A stretch of DNA of 64,000 nucleotides from contig CANJPU010000001.1 of assembly GCA_947476285.1 (NCBI GenBank), positions 124,001 through 188,000 of the forward strand. The letters run 5' to 3'. The DNA comes from Comamonadaceae bacterium. Its GTDB lineage: Bacteria; Pseudomonadota; Gammaproteobacteria; Burkholderiales; Burkholderiaceae_C. Below are positions 8,402-16,366 of the stretch, piece after piece. Every line of letters starts with the position of its first letter. Positions within the stretch are counted from its first letter, which is position 1. The notes beneath the pieces are model-generated. The model saw nothing but the letters and a program-made list of their open reading frames with translations, was not told the DNA's origin and did no database searches. A program made the position numbers and the translations under genes.

Positions 8402-8481
8402 TAGGGAATACGCCTTTGGGGCCGTCGTGTCTGCACCGCACACATCCAGGGCCAGGCACCCAAGGGAAAACGCCTTCCCGG
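8402..8481. repeat. Direct repeat pair 60 bp apart in LysR/alcohol dehydrogenase promoter region
   Basis: TAGGGAATACGCCTTTGGGG at 8402..8421 and AAGGGAAAACGCCTTCCCGG at 8462..8481 share RGGGAAWACGCCTT. Their 60-bp offset puts both on the same DNA face. They lie between divergent genes. A LysR tetramer site is a reasonable reading, but no T-N11-A dyad is obvious. Confidence 0.4.
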
Positions 8482-8531
8482 CGAGGCATGTTAGTTGCGA
8501 GACAATCCTCTCTGAAAATACCAGCATCACA

Positions 8532-9470
8532 ATGGAACTTCGACACCTGCGCTACTTCATGGCTGCGGCGCAAGAGGAGCATTTTGGCCGCGCCGCCGAC
8601 CGGCTGCATGTCACTCGGCCGGCCGTGTCACAGATCATCGCTGATCTGGAGAGCGAGCTGGGCACGCCGCTGTTTGAGCGCCTGGCCCACCGTGTGAGGT
8701 TGACCGCAGCAGGCCGAGCCCTCTTGCCGCAGTTGCAATCGGTGATGGACGACCTGAACGCCGCGCTTGCCATGACCAAACGCGTGGGTGAAGGCAAGAG
8801 CGGAATGCTCAACATTGCCTACGGCTCTCTAACCCTGCTGCACACGCTGTTTCGTGCGGCCGTCAAACAGTTTCATGAAACCTACCCGGACGTGACGCTG
8901 TCCTTGATTGAGATGGCCACGTCCGAGCAAGCCAAGGCACTCGCCGAAGGCAAGATCCATGCGGGTTTCATGCATTTTGGGCCGCACCCGGTGTTGCTGC
9001 GCAAGAAGCGCAGCGAGGCCGCGCCCGGGCAGGACCAGACGATACTTGACTGGTTCGAAATTCAGACCGGCGGGCTGGGCGCCATCGTACCGAACGACCA
9101 TCGTCTGGCCAAGAAGAAATCGGTGTCGCTGGCTGAATTGGCGCAGGAGCAATTCGTCGTCGTGCCGCAATCGAGCAGCAGCCCAGGATATGGTCCGCTT
9201 TTCGCCTTGTGCCAAAAGGCCGGCTTCGAACCCAAGATCGTGCAGGAAGTCAGCTCCATCGCATCGCAGCTCAACCTCATCTCAGTGGGCATGGGCATCG
9301 GCCTTTCAACCATCGGCAAGAATTTCACCTACCCTGCCAGCCTGGCTGTCGTGCCCCTTGACGAGGTCAGCTACACCACCCGCTTTGTGTTCGGCTGGGT
9401 CAAGGGCCCGCGAGACCCGGCACTCGATCGGATGATCGACATCGTCAAGACACTGGCCAAGGGGCGATGA
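8532..9470 (+). CDS. LysR-family transcriptional regulator, paralogue 2
   Basis: A 312-aa LysR regulator beginning MELRHLRYFMAAAQEEHFGR. The ORF-track start adds 35 non-family residues, so I use ATG 8532. The helix-turn-helix HVTRPAVSQIIADLESELG is nearly identical to that of the LysR at 4840..5772, and similarity continues through the effector domain (KALAEGKIHAGFMHFGP). It is divergent from the iron-type alcohol dehydrogenase and convergent with the acyl-CoA synthetase. It is probably a product of local duplication with its paralogue. Confidence 0.93.
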   Translation: MELRHLRYFMAAAQEEHFGRAADRLHVTRPAVSQIIADLESELGTPLFERLAHRVRLTAAGRALLPQLQSVMDDLNAALAMTKRVGEGKSGMLNIAYGSLTLLHTLFRAAVKQFHETYPDVTLSLIEMATSEQAKALAEGKIHAGFMHFGPHPVLLRKKRSEAAPGQDQTILDWFEIQTGGLGAIVPNDHRLAKKKSVSLAELAQEQFVVVPQSSSSPGYGPLFALCQKAGFEPKIVQEVSSIASQLNLISVGMGIGLSTIGKNFTYPASLAVVPLDEVSYTTRFVFGWVKGPRDPALDRMIDIVKTLAKGR

Positions 9471-9477
9471 ACCCAGC

Positions 9478-11568
9478 TCAGTGATCAGCGCCAGTGGCCG
9501 TGCTTACCAACGCATCCACCGCGCACAGCCCTTGCCCCTTTGAGCGCACGATCACCGGGTTGATCTCGAACTCATCGACATCGGGGCTGGCCAGGAACAT
9601 GTCACCGAATCGCACCGCTGCATCGGCGAGTGCGTCGATGTCGGCAGCCGGCTTACCGCGAAAACCTTGCAAAAGTGTCCACAGCTTGAGCTTGCGCAGG
9701 GCCAGCAGCACCTGCTCTTTCGTGACCGGCAATGCCAGACTGGTGATGTCGCGGTACAACTCGATCGCAACGCCGCCGGTGCCGATGGAGATGATCGGTC
9801 CGAAGTCGGTCTTGCGCAGGCAAGACAGCACGACTTCAACGCCGTCGCCAACCATCTCCTGCACCAGAATGCCCGCTTGCGGCTTGCCCATCTTCTGGCG
9901 GAAATCCGCAGCGCAGGCGTCGACCTCTTGCGCAGAACCTACGCGCAGCTTGACCAGGCCCAGCTCGGTCTTGTGCTCAGAGTCCGATGGCAACACCTTG
10001 ACCACCAGTGGGTAGTTCAGCTGCGCACACGCACTGGCAGCCTTGTCCTGCGGCCCAAGCACCAGCCATCGGGCCGGCGTGGCGCCACTGTCACCCAGGA
10101 ACTGCATGGTCTGCGCCCAATCGCGCGGCGCTGGCCTTGTTGGCAAGGGCTGGCGTTGCGGCAAGGCCGGCAATGCCAGCGCGCGCTGGCGCCGGTACAG
10201 AAGGGACAGTGCGCTCATGGTGACCGATGGGTCTGGCGAGAGCAGCACGCCGGCTTCGCGGCACTCCTTGCGAACCTCGCGCTCCATGGTCTCACCGATG
10301 AAGCTGATGACCACCGGCACCTGGCGTGCCAGGGTCTTGAAGACGTCGGTGTTCTCCTGCATATAGCGCCGCCCGCTGCTGGAGAACTGCACCACCACCG
10401 CTTCGGTCCGCGGATCGTCGCACACCGCCTCGCAGGTGTTCTTGAACAGGTTGCGGTCGGTGTTGACCTGCCCGGTGAGGTCGATCGGATTTTCCTTGCG
10501 GGCGAATTCCGGAAGAATCCCATCGAGCCGCTGCGCGATATGCGGGCTGAACTGCGCCATCGGAATGTCAAACTCGCTGCTCAGATCGGCCAGCAGCGCG
10601 CCCGCACCGCCCGAGGCACTCATCACCGACACACCACCCAATGGGTCGCCGCTGATGCGCGGGTTGGGCAGAAAGGCCAGCACCTCCATGGCCGAGATGA
10701 GTTCCAGCAGACTGTTGACCGATATCACCCCAGCCTGCTCCAGCACATCGGTGTACACCGCATGCGAGGACGCGATCTTGCCGGTGTGAGACGCAGTGGC
10801 CTGCTGCCCGACGACCGAGCGCCCGGCTTTGAGCACGACGATCTGTATGCCGCGCTCGCGTGCGCGCTGGGCAATGGGCAGAATGCGCGAGGCATTGTCC
10901 AGGCCTTCGATGTACAGGGCCACGGCGCACACATCATCTTGTTCGATGATGGCGGCCAGGGCGTCGATGGCATCCAGACAGGTCTCGTTGCCCACGCTGA
11001 TGATGTAGGAGCAGCCCATGCCGCTGGTCTGCAGCGCGTTTCCGATCGCGCCCGAGAGCGCGCCGCTTTGGCTGATGATCGCCACTGGCGAGTACTGCAA
11101 CACCTCGGTGTTGAGCACCGTCGGGCTGAAGGTAAGCATGGTTTTGCGCCGCACCGACCACACGCCCTGGCAGTTGGGCCCCATCACCACGACCTTGTGC
11201 TCGCGCGCTGCTTGCGCCAATCGCCGCGCGACATCTTTGCCGCTTTCAATCTCTTCAAAACCGGAGCTGATGACGATGGCGCTGGGTATGCCTTTTGCGC
11301 CGCACTGCGCGATGATGTCCGGCACTGTTTCCGCTGGCGTGATGATGAGCGCCACGTCGGGCACTTCGGGCAGTTCGGCAAGCGTCTTGTAGGCCTTGAG
11401 CCCTTCGATCTGCTCGTTGCTCGCACTCACCGGATAGATGCGGCCCTCATATCCATGCTTTTGCAGATTGCGCACCACCGTGTTGCGCGGGCTGCCGCGC
11501 TGGGGCGATGCGCCCACGATGGCCACACTGGTGGGGCAGAGGAAATTGTCGAAGGCGTTCTTGTTCAT
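9478..11568 (-). CDS. Acetate-CoA ligase (ADP-forming) family acyl-CoA synthetase
   Basis: A 696-aa protein with the fused architecture of NDP-forming acyl-CoA synthetases. A CoA-binding Rossmann domain comes first (SVAIVGASPQRGSPRNTVV), then succinyl-CoA-ligase-like domains with ASHTGKIASSHAVYTDVLEQ, which contains the expected phosphohistidine. A C-terminal ATP-grasp domain starts near residue 490 (YPLVVKVLPSDSEHKTELG, GILVQEMVGDGVEVVLS). It catalyses acid + CoA + ATP to acyl-CoA + ADP, reversibly. As the last gene of an operon with two enoyl-CoA hydratases and an acyl-CoA dehydrogenase, it probably activates the pathway's acid or conserves energy from its acyl-CoA product. Confidence 0.9.
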   Translation of the reverse strand: MNKNAFDNFLCPTSVAIVGASPQRGSPRNTVVRNLQKHGYEGRIYPVSASNEQIEGLKAYKTLAELPEVPDVALIITPAETVPDIIAQCGAKGIPSAIVISSGFEEIESGKDVARRLAQAAREHKVVVMGPNCQGVWSVRRKTMLTFSPTVLNTEVLQYSPVAIISQSGALSGAIGNALQTSGMGCSYIISVGNETCLDAIDALAAIIEQDDVCAVALYIEGLDNASRILPIAQRARERGIQIVVLKAGRSVVGQQATASHTGKIASSHAVYTDVLEQAGVISVNSLLELISAMEVLAFLPNPRISGDPLGGVSVMSASGGAGALLADLSSEFDIPMAQFSPHIAQRLDGILPEFARKENPIDLTGQVNTDRNLFKNTCEAVCDDPRTEAVVVQFSSSGRRYMQENTDVFKTLARQVPVVISFIGETMEREVRKECREAGVLLSPDPSVTMSALSLLYRRQRALALPALPQRQPLPTRPAPRDWAQTMQFLGDSGATPARWLVLGPQDKAASACAQLNYPLVVKVLPSDSEHKTELGLVKLRVGSAQEVDACAADFRQKMGKPQAGILVQEMVGDGVEVVLSCLRKTDFGPIISIGTGGVAIELYRDITSLALPVTKEQVLLALRKLKLWTLLQGFRGKPAADIDALADAAVRFGDMFLASPDVDEFEINPVIVRSKGQGLCAVDALVSTATGADH

Positions 11569-11600
11569 GGTGTCTGGCAGTTGCAGTGGGTCGCTCGCCC

Positions 11601-12389
11601 TTAGCGCCCCTTGAACTGAGGCTGGCGCTTTTCCTTGAAGGCGGCCACAGCTTCCTTGTGGTCTTCGCTGGTGCGCACGATGGGCAGGTTGGACGCCACG
11701 ATCTCGTGCGCGGTGGCCAGGTCCTTGTCGATGCCAAAGCGCATCACGCGCTTGATCAGTTGCACCGCCAGGGGCGCGCCAGCAGCCACGCGGCGGGCGA
11801 AGGCGTAGGTACCCTCCATCAGTTCGGCATCGGGGAAGACCTTGTTGACCAGCCCAATGCGTTCGGCATCGCGCGCCTCCATCCAGTCGCAGCTCCAGAA
11901 CATCTCCAGCGCCTTGGACGTGCCCACGATGCGCGGCAGCAGATAGGCGCCGCCTACACCGGGGATCAGGCCCATGCGCACGTAGGTCTCGGCAAAGCGC
12001 GCGCTCTCGGCGGCAAAACGGATGTCGCAGGCCAGCGCGATGTCCAGCCCGCCGCCAGTGGCAAAGCCATTGAGCGCGGCGATCACCGGCTTGTCCATCT
12101 CGGTGATCTTGCGCGGCAAGCGTTGTGCGCCTTCATTGATGCGCCGCTTGATGTTCGCGGGTGTCTGGGAGGCGCTGGAGCTGAAGCTCTCCACATCGCC
12201 CCCGGTGGTGAACGAGCGGCCCGTGCCGGTGATCACGATGACACGCACATCGTCGTTGGTGCGGCACTGCTCCAATGCGACGAGCCAGTCCTCCAGCATC
12301 TGGTCGGTGAAGGCGTTGAGCTTGTCGGGGCGGTTGAGCGTGATGGTGGCCACGCCCTGGTCGATTTCGAATTTGATGAGTTCAGACAT
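11601..12389 (-). CDS. Enoyl-CoA hydratase/isomerase family protein
   Basis: A 262-aa crotonase-fold protein starting MSELIKFEIDQG, chosen because AAGGAGACGAC precedes ATG 12389. Oxyanion-hole segments are TGTGRSFTTGGDVESF and ALNGFATGGGLDIALACDIR. The region AETYVRMGLIPGVGGAYLLPR places an active-site Gly/Glu-type segment in the usual position. It hydrates or isomerises enoyl-CoA esters. It lies 16 nt after the acyl-CoA dehydrogenase stop and 32 nt before the synthetase gene. Substrate specificity cannot be inferred. Confidence 0.92.
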   Translation of the reverse strand: MSELIKFEIDQGVATITLNRPDKLNAFTDQMLEDWLVALEQCRTNDDVRVIVITGTGRSFTTGGDVESFSSSASQTPANIKRRINEGAQRLPRKITEMDKPVIAALNGFATGGGLDIALACDIRFAAESARFAETYVRMGLIPGVGGAYLLPRIVGTSKALEMFWSCDWMEARDAERIGLVNKVFPDAELMEGTYAFARRVAAGAPLAVQLIKRVMRFGIDKDLATAHEIVASNLPIVRTSEDHKEAVAAFKEKRQPQFKGR

Positions 12390-12405
12390 GTCGTCTCCTT
12401 GAGCC

Positions 12406-13632
12406 TTAGGCTTTGAAATCCTTGAGCACGTCGTCCTTGCGAATGTCGCGCAGGCCGGTTTTGCCATGATGACGGTCGGCCAGCTTGTAGCCTAACGCGT
12501 CTTCGGCAATCATGATTTTCTGCACGTTGGCCGAGCCTTCGCCGGTGAAGAACATGTCGGAGTAGGCGCGGTAGTAAGACACGCGGTATTCGGTGGCCAG
12601 CCCGTAGCCGCCAAAGATCTGCATGGCCTTGTCGGCGCACATCTTGGCCGTCTGCGACGCATGGAACTTGGCGATCGCAGCAATGCGGTTGGACGGCAGG
12701 CTGTCGTCCATCATCTGCGCGGCCTTGTACACCAGCGCGCGACTGGCTTCAATCGCAGTGGCCATCTCGGCGATGTCCGATTGAATCATCTGGAAGCGTC
12801 CAATGGGCTGCCCGCGCAGCACACGATCATTGGCGTAGCGCAGCGCCTCTTCAAAGCAGGCGCGCGCCACACCCAGCGCCTTGGCGGCCACGCCGACACG
12901 GCCAGGCTGCAACGTGCGCATGATGATCTTGAAGCCATCGCCCTCCTGCCCCAGCCGGTCCTCCACTGGCACGATGAAGTCATCAAGAAACACGACGTTG
13001 GTGCGCATGGACTTGGACAAGCCCAGGCAATCGATCGGCTGGGCCTTCCAGCCCGGGTACGTCTTGGGCTGCACGATGAAGGCGGTGACGCCTTTGGCGC
13101 CGACCTTCAGATCGGTCTTGGCGAACAGAATGCCCACGTCGGTTTCGTTGGCGATGGACGCCCACATTTTCTGGCCAGTGATGCGGTAGACATCGCCGTC
13201 GCGCCGTGCAAAGGTTTTCATGTTGCCCTCGGCGTCCGAGCCGCCGCCCGACTCAGTCAGCGACATCATGCCGATGGTCTTGCCCGCCAGCAGATTGGGC
13301 ACGTACTTCTGAATCTGCTCGGGTGTGCCGCCAAAGTAGATGCCGCTGGGGCAAGTGGAGCCCTGCTGGTTGTTGCAAGATGAGAAGCGCACGTCGTTGC
13401 GCACCATCTCTTCCTGGATCACAGCAGCGGCCAGGTAGCCCATGTTGCTGCCACCCACCGACTCGGGGAAGACCGCGCCATAGAGCCCGGCCGCCCCGGC
13501 CTTGCGCACCAGCTCGCGCGGGAATTCGCCGCGCTTTTCGTAGCCGTCCATCACTGGCTTGACTTCGGTCTCCATGAAGCGGTTGACCATGTCGCGCACC
13601 GCTTCGATCTCAGGGGACATTGAAGGATCCAT
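12406..13632 (-). CDS. Acyl-CoA dehydrogenase
   Basis: A 408-aa flavoprotein starting MDPSMSPEIEAVRDM after GGAGAGATGTG. The FAD- and substrate-binding middle domain has MMSLTESGGGSDAEGNMKTF and ITGQKMWASIANETD. The C-terminal helical domain has QIFGGYGLATEYRVSYYRAYSDMFFTGEGSANVQKIMIAED, the usual FAD-contacting segment. Length and motifs are typical. It is the second gene of the four-gene operon 14479..9478 and would supply the enoyl-CoA for the flanking hydratases, passing electrons to ETF. The substrate is unknown; branched or short-chain acyl-CoA is plausible. Confidence 0.93.
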   Translation of the reverse strand: MDPSMSPEIEAVRDMVNRFMETEVKPVMDGYEKRGEFPRELVRKAGAAGLYGAVFPESVGGSNMGYLAAAVIQEEMVRNDVRFSSCNNQQGSTCPSGIYFGGTPEQIQKYVPNLLAGKTIGMMSLTESGGGSDAEGNMKTFARRDGDVYRITGQKMWASIANETDVGILFAKTDLKVGAKGVTAFIVQPKTYPGWKAQPIDCLGLSKSMRTNVVFLDDFIVPVEDRLGQEGDGFKIIMRTLQPGRVGVAAKALGVARACFEEALRYANDRVLRGQPIGRFQMIQSDIAEMATAIEASRALVYKAAQMMDDSLPSNRIAAIAKFHASQTAKMCADKAMQIFGGYGLATEYRVSYYRAYSDMFFTGEGSANVQKIMIAEDALGYKLADRHHGKTGLRDIRKDDVLKDFKA

Positions 13633-13654
13633 CACATCTCTCCTTCTGGCTTGC

Positions 13655-14479
13655 TCAGGCAGCAGCGCTCTTGACCGTGCTGTTGGGCGAGGCTGCGGCA
13701 GCGCCCGCAAAGTCCGCCGGGCGATTCTCTATGGCGGCTGACAGGCCCTCGCGGAATTCTGGGTTGGACATGGCCAGCACGGCCCCGAATCCTTCAAAGG
13801 CGAACATGTCTGTCAAGGAGGTCTCAAAGCTGCGCGCCATCAAGGTCTTGGCCAGACCCATCACCTCAGCGGGCCCCTGCGCCAGGCGCGCGGCATGTGC
13901 CAGGCCTTCGGCCTCGACCTGATCGTCTGGCACGACCTTGACTACAAGGCCGAGGTCAAAGGCTTCCTTGGCGCTCATCGTGCCGCCACCAAAGAGAAAG
14001 CTCTTCGCGCGCGCCATGCCAATCAGCCTGGGCAGGTGGTACATCATGCCGATGTCGGGCACCGTGCCCAGACGCATGAAGCCCGAGACAAACTTTGCGT
14101 TCTCACCGGCGATCACCACATCACCTGTGAGTGCCAGGCCCATGCCGCCGCCCACCGCATGGCCGCGCACACCCACCACCACCGGCTTGTCCAGTGTGAT
14201 CAGAGGCGTCAGCCAGCGGCTGAGATTGCGAAAGCGCCGGTGCACGGGCCAGGGGTCGCATTGAGTCTTGAGCATCTTGAAGTCGCCGCCCGAACAGAAT
14301 GTCGGCCCCTCGCCCGTCAGAAACACGGTGCGCACCGCGCGATCGCTCTCGGCCAGCTCGACTGCCGCGCCCAACTCCCGGCGCAGATCCATCGTCATCG
14401 AGTTGCGGTTCTCCGGGCTCGATAGCGTAATCATCAGCACAGAACCATTCATCTGCGTTTTGACCAATTGTTTGCTCAT
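13655..14479 (-). CDS. Enoyl-CoA hydratase/isomerase family protein
   Basis: A 274-aa crotonase-family protein starting MSKQLVKTQMNGS at ATG 14479. Motifs are TGEGPTFCSGGDFKML (oxyanion hole), VVVGVRGHAVGGGMGLALTGD and GFMRLGTVPDIGMMYHLPRL. It is the first gene of the operon, 22 nt before the acyl-CoA dehydrogenase. It is only distantly related to the other hydratase of the operon, so the two probably act on different CoA esters. Its promoter shares a 260-nt region with the divergent SDR at 14740. Confidence 0.9.
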   Translation of the reverse strand: MSKQLVKTQMNGSVLMITLSSPENRNSMTMDLRRELGAAVELAESDRAVRTVFLTGEGPTFCSGGDFKMLKTQCDPWPVHRRFRNLSRWLTPLITLDKPVVVGVRGHAVGGGMGLALTGDVVIAGENAKFVSGFMRLGTVPDIGMMYHLPRLIGMARAKSFLFGGGTMSAKEAFDLGLVVKVVPDDQVEAEGLAHAARLAQGPAEVMGLAKTLMARSFETSLTDMFAFEGFGAVLAMSNPEFREGLSAAIENRPADFAGAAAASPNSTVKSAAA

Positions 14480-14739
14480 GTTCGTGTCCTTAGTTTGTGC
14501 GCCATTCAAGATACGTCTCACATTGCAAGCGACGTGCCACGGGTGATTTGACCACCTGCGAGGGCAAAAGCGTGGGTCATCTCCAATCCGCTGTTCTTTC
14601 GGAGAACACAGCCGTGCGCCCGGAAGACACTTTCGTATCGCATCGGTTCGCGGCCGTCATGCTTGCGAGAGCATCAACCGGGTTGGCATGCAGTTTGCGG
14701 TACTACGACAGTTGAGTACGCACAAACGGAGTAAGCCTG

Positions 14740-15519
14740 ATGTTCACCCATGACACCTTGCAGGGCCGCGTCGCCCTGATCACCGGCGGGGGCAGCGGCA
14801 TCGGGCTGGAGATCGCCACCACCTACGCACGCCTGGGCGCCAGTGTGATGCTGGCCGGCCGCAATGAGGAACGCCTGCAGGCGGCCGCGCAATCCATCAC
14901 CCAGGCGGGCGGCGCGGCTGCGGTGTGCAAGACCGACGTGCGCAACTACGATGAAGTCAAGCACACCATCGAGACGACCGTGGATCGCTTTGGCTCGCTC
15001 GATATCCTGGTGAACAATGCCGCTGGCAACTTCATCTGCCCGACCGCAGGCCTCACCCCCAACGGTTGGCGAACCGTGATCGACATCGACCTGAACGGCA
15101 CTTTCTACGGCTGCCACGCAGCCTACCCGCACCTGAAGGCTTCCACCCATGGTGGCTGCATCATCAGCATCATCACCATGCTGGGCGTGAGCGGCTGGCC
15201 CGGCGCGGCCCACGCGGCCTCGGCCAAGGCGGGCATCCTCGCACTGTCTCGGACGCTCGCTGTGGAATGGGGAGGCGACGGCATTCGTGTCAACACCATC
15301 TCCCCCGGCCCCATCGGCGACACCGAAGGCGTGAAACGGATGTACATCGACTCCGGCCTGGGCGAGCTGGAGGAGAAAAAAACCGCCCTGGGTCGCTTCG
15401 GGCGCAAGCAGGACATTGCCAACGCCGCCGTGTACCTTGCCTCGGACCTGGGCGCCTACGTCACGGGCGACAACCTGATTGTCGATGGGGGGCGGTGGCT
15501 GAAGTATGTGGCGCAGTAG
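14740..15519 (+). CDS. SDR oxidoreductase, 2,4-dienoyl-CoA reductase (DECR2)-like
   Basis: A 259-aa short-chain dehydrogenase. It has the cofactor loop ITGGGSGIGLEIA and NNAAGNF. The expected Tyr-x3-Lys is replaced by HAASAKAGILALSRTLAVEWG. That HAxSAK form is characteristic of the peroxisomal 2,4-dienoyl-CoA reductase branch, so the missing Tyr is a family trait and not damage. It would reduce dienoyl- or enoyl-CoA with NADPH. It is divergent from the beta-oxidation operon, which it plausibly complements. CGGAGTAAG precedes the ATG. Confidence 0.85.
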   Translation: MFTHDTLQGRVALITGGGSGIGLEIATTYARLGASVMLAGRNEERLQAAAQSITQAGGAAAVCKTDVRNYDEVKHTIETTVDRFGSLDILVNNAAGNFICPTAGLTPNGWRTVIDIDLNGTFYGCHAAYPHLKASTHGGCIISIITMLGVSGWPGAAHAASAKAGILALSRTLAVEWGGDGIRVNTISPGPIGDTEGVKRMYIDSGLGELEEKKTALGRFGRKQDIANAAVYLASDLGAYVTGDNLIVDGGRWLKYVAQ

Positions 15520-15655
15520 GAATACATCACGAAGCTCTGGGCGGTGCCTTCCGCGATCGTGCGGACATCCTGATCACGCGGGTACAAGCCAAAGAGGCCA
15601 AGCACGTTCCCATCACGGCGCCGAGACTGCGCTCAGGTGCTGGCAGAAATGCGCC

Positions 15656-15952
15656 TCAGACCGCAACGAGTTCAAACCTGATTTTCTTGCCCAGTGCAGC
15701 GGCCGCGCTCGCGAGTGTCGTCAAGGTCAAGCTGGTGTCTTCGGCATCGAGCAGTCGGTTCAAGGCGGCGCGGCTGGTGTGCATCTTGTGAGCCAGTGCG
15801 GTCTTCGTGAGCTTGCGAGCTTTCATCTCCTGTTCGATTTGCCAGGCAATCACACGCTTGACTGCCGTCGCAGTTGCTCCCTCCAGCATGGCCTCCTCTG
15901 CGAGGAAATCGTCCAAGCTGCTACCCAGATGTTTTTGCTTCAATGCCATCAT
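15656..15952 (-). CDS. XRE-type antitoxin of HigBA-like module
   Basis: A 98-aa helix-turn-helix protein. The lambda-Cro-type DNA-binding domain spans roughly residues 45-85 (LTKTALAHKMHTSRAALNRL). Its ATG overlaps the stop of the upstream toxin gene as TGATG, so translation is coupled. Toxin first and antitoxin second is the higBA order. It is expected to neutralise the toxin and repress the operon, probably through the palindrome at 16296..16325. It has 3' neighbours on the opposite strand only. Confidence 0.85.
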   Translation of the reverse strand: MMALKQKHLGSSLDDFLAEEAMLEGATATAVKRVIAWQIEQEMKARKLTKTALAHKMHTSRAALNRLLDAEDTSLTLTTLASAAAALGKKIRFELVAV

Positions 15953-16293
15953 CAGCTCCTGACTTGTTTCAATCGAGACTTCGCCAAATCGAGGTCCTCT
16001 CTTGGGGTCGCATTCGACTTCTTGATGAATGCATGCAATAGCACCATGACCCGATCATCAACAGTAAACAGAACTCTGGCAATTCGACTCTCAAGATGAA
16101 TCCTTACCTCCCATAGATTGGGGGCAAGCTTTCGCACAAGAGGCATTCCAAGCGGCCAGCCAAGCTGAACCGTCTTCATGTCTTCTCCAATTGTTCTGCG
16201 ATCTACCTTGGCCAGATCAAGAAGCCATTCCCGCACGGGCTCGTTCCCGCTCAGGCTTCTGAAGAATCGAACTGAAAGACTGGGCTCAAGCAT
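15952..16293 (-). CDS. RelE/HigB-type toxin (phage-derived Gp49-like family)
   Basis: A 113-aa protein of the Gp49-like branch of the RelE/ParE superfamily, which usually encodes ribosome-dependent mRNA interferases. Family features are SGNEPVREWLLDL, PLGMPLVRKLAPNLWEVRIHL and RIARVLFTVDDRVMVLLHAFIKK, the conserved beta-sheet core. It is followed by its XRE antitoxin. Its ATG lies two bases from a perfect 13-bp inverted repeat and almost no untranslated leader is available, so the mRNA may be leaderless. The lower-case AT-rich operator contrasts with the GC-rich surroundings, consistent with horizontal transfer. Confidence 0.87.
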   Translation of the reverse strand: MLEPSLSVRFFRSLSGNEPVREWLLDLAKVDRRTIGEDMKTVQLGWPLGMPLVRKLAPNLWEVRIHLESRIARVLFTVDDRVMVLLHAFIKKSNATPREDLDLAKSRLKQVRS

Positions 16294-16295
16294 GA

Positions 16296-16325
16296 CGTAA
16301 TCGTATCATTTTTGATACGATTACG
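16296..16325. promoter_or_regulatory. Operator palindrome and candidate promoter of toxin-antitoxin operon
   Basis: A perfect inverted repeat with 13-bp arms (CGTAATCGTATCA / TGATACGATTACG) and a TTTT spacer lies two bases before the toxin ATG. On the minus strand TTGCGT and TACGAT, 17 nt apart, both lie within or next to the repeat, and +1 would fall at about the A of the ATG. Antitoxin binding here would block the promoter completely. The repeat is directly visible; the promoter is inferred. Confidence 0.75.
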
Positions 16326-16366
16326 CAAGTCGGCCAAGCAGAACCGCTGCCTCGCAGGCTTGCCCC

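Noticed and set aside
9667-11604. 645-aa plus-strand ORF
   Set aside because: It is the antisense shadow of the acyl-CoA synthetase gene, with Arg/His/Gln-rich composition and no family motifs. High GC third positions keep the opposite frame open.
14740-15519. Loss of the catalytic Tyr in the SDR as a sign of inactivation
   Set aside because: HAxSAK in place of YxxxK is the normal form in the peroxisomal 2,4-dienoyl-CoA reductase branch.
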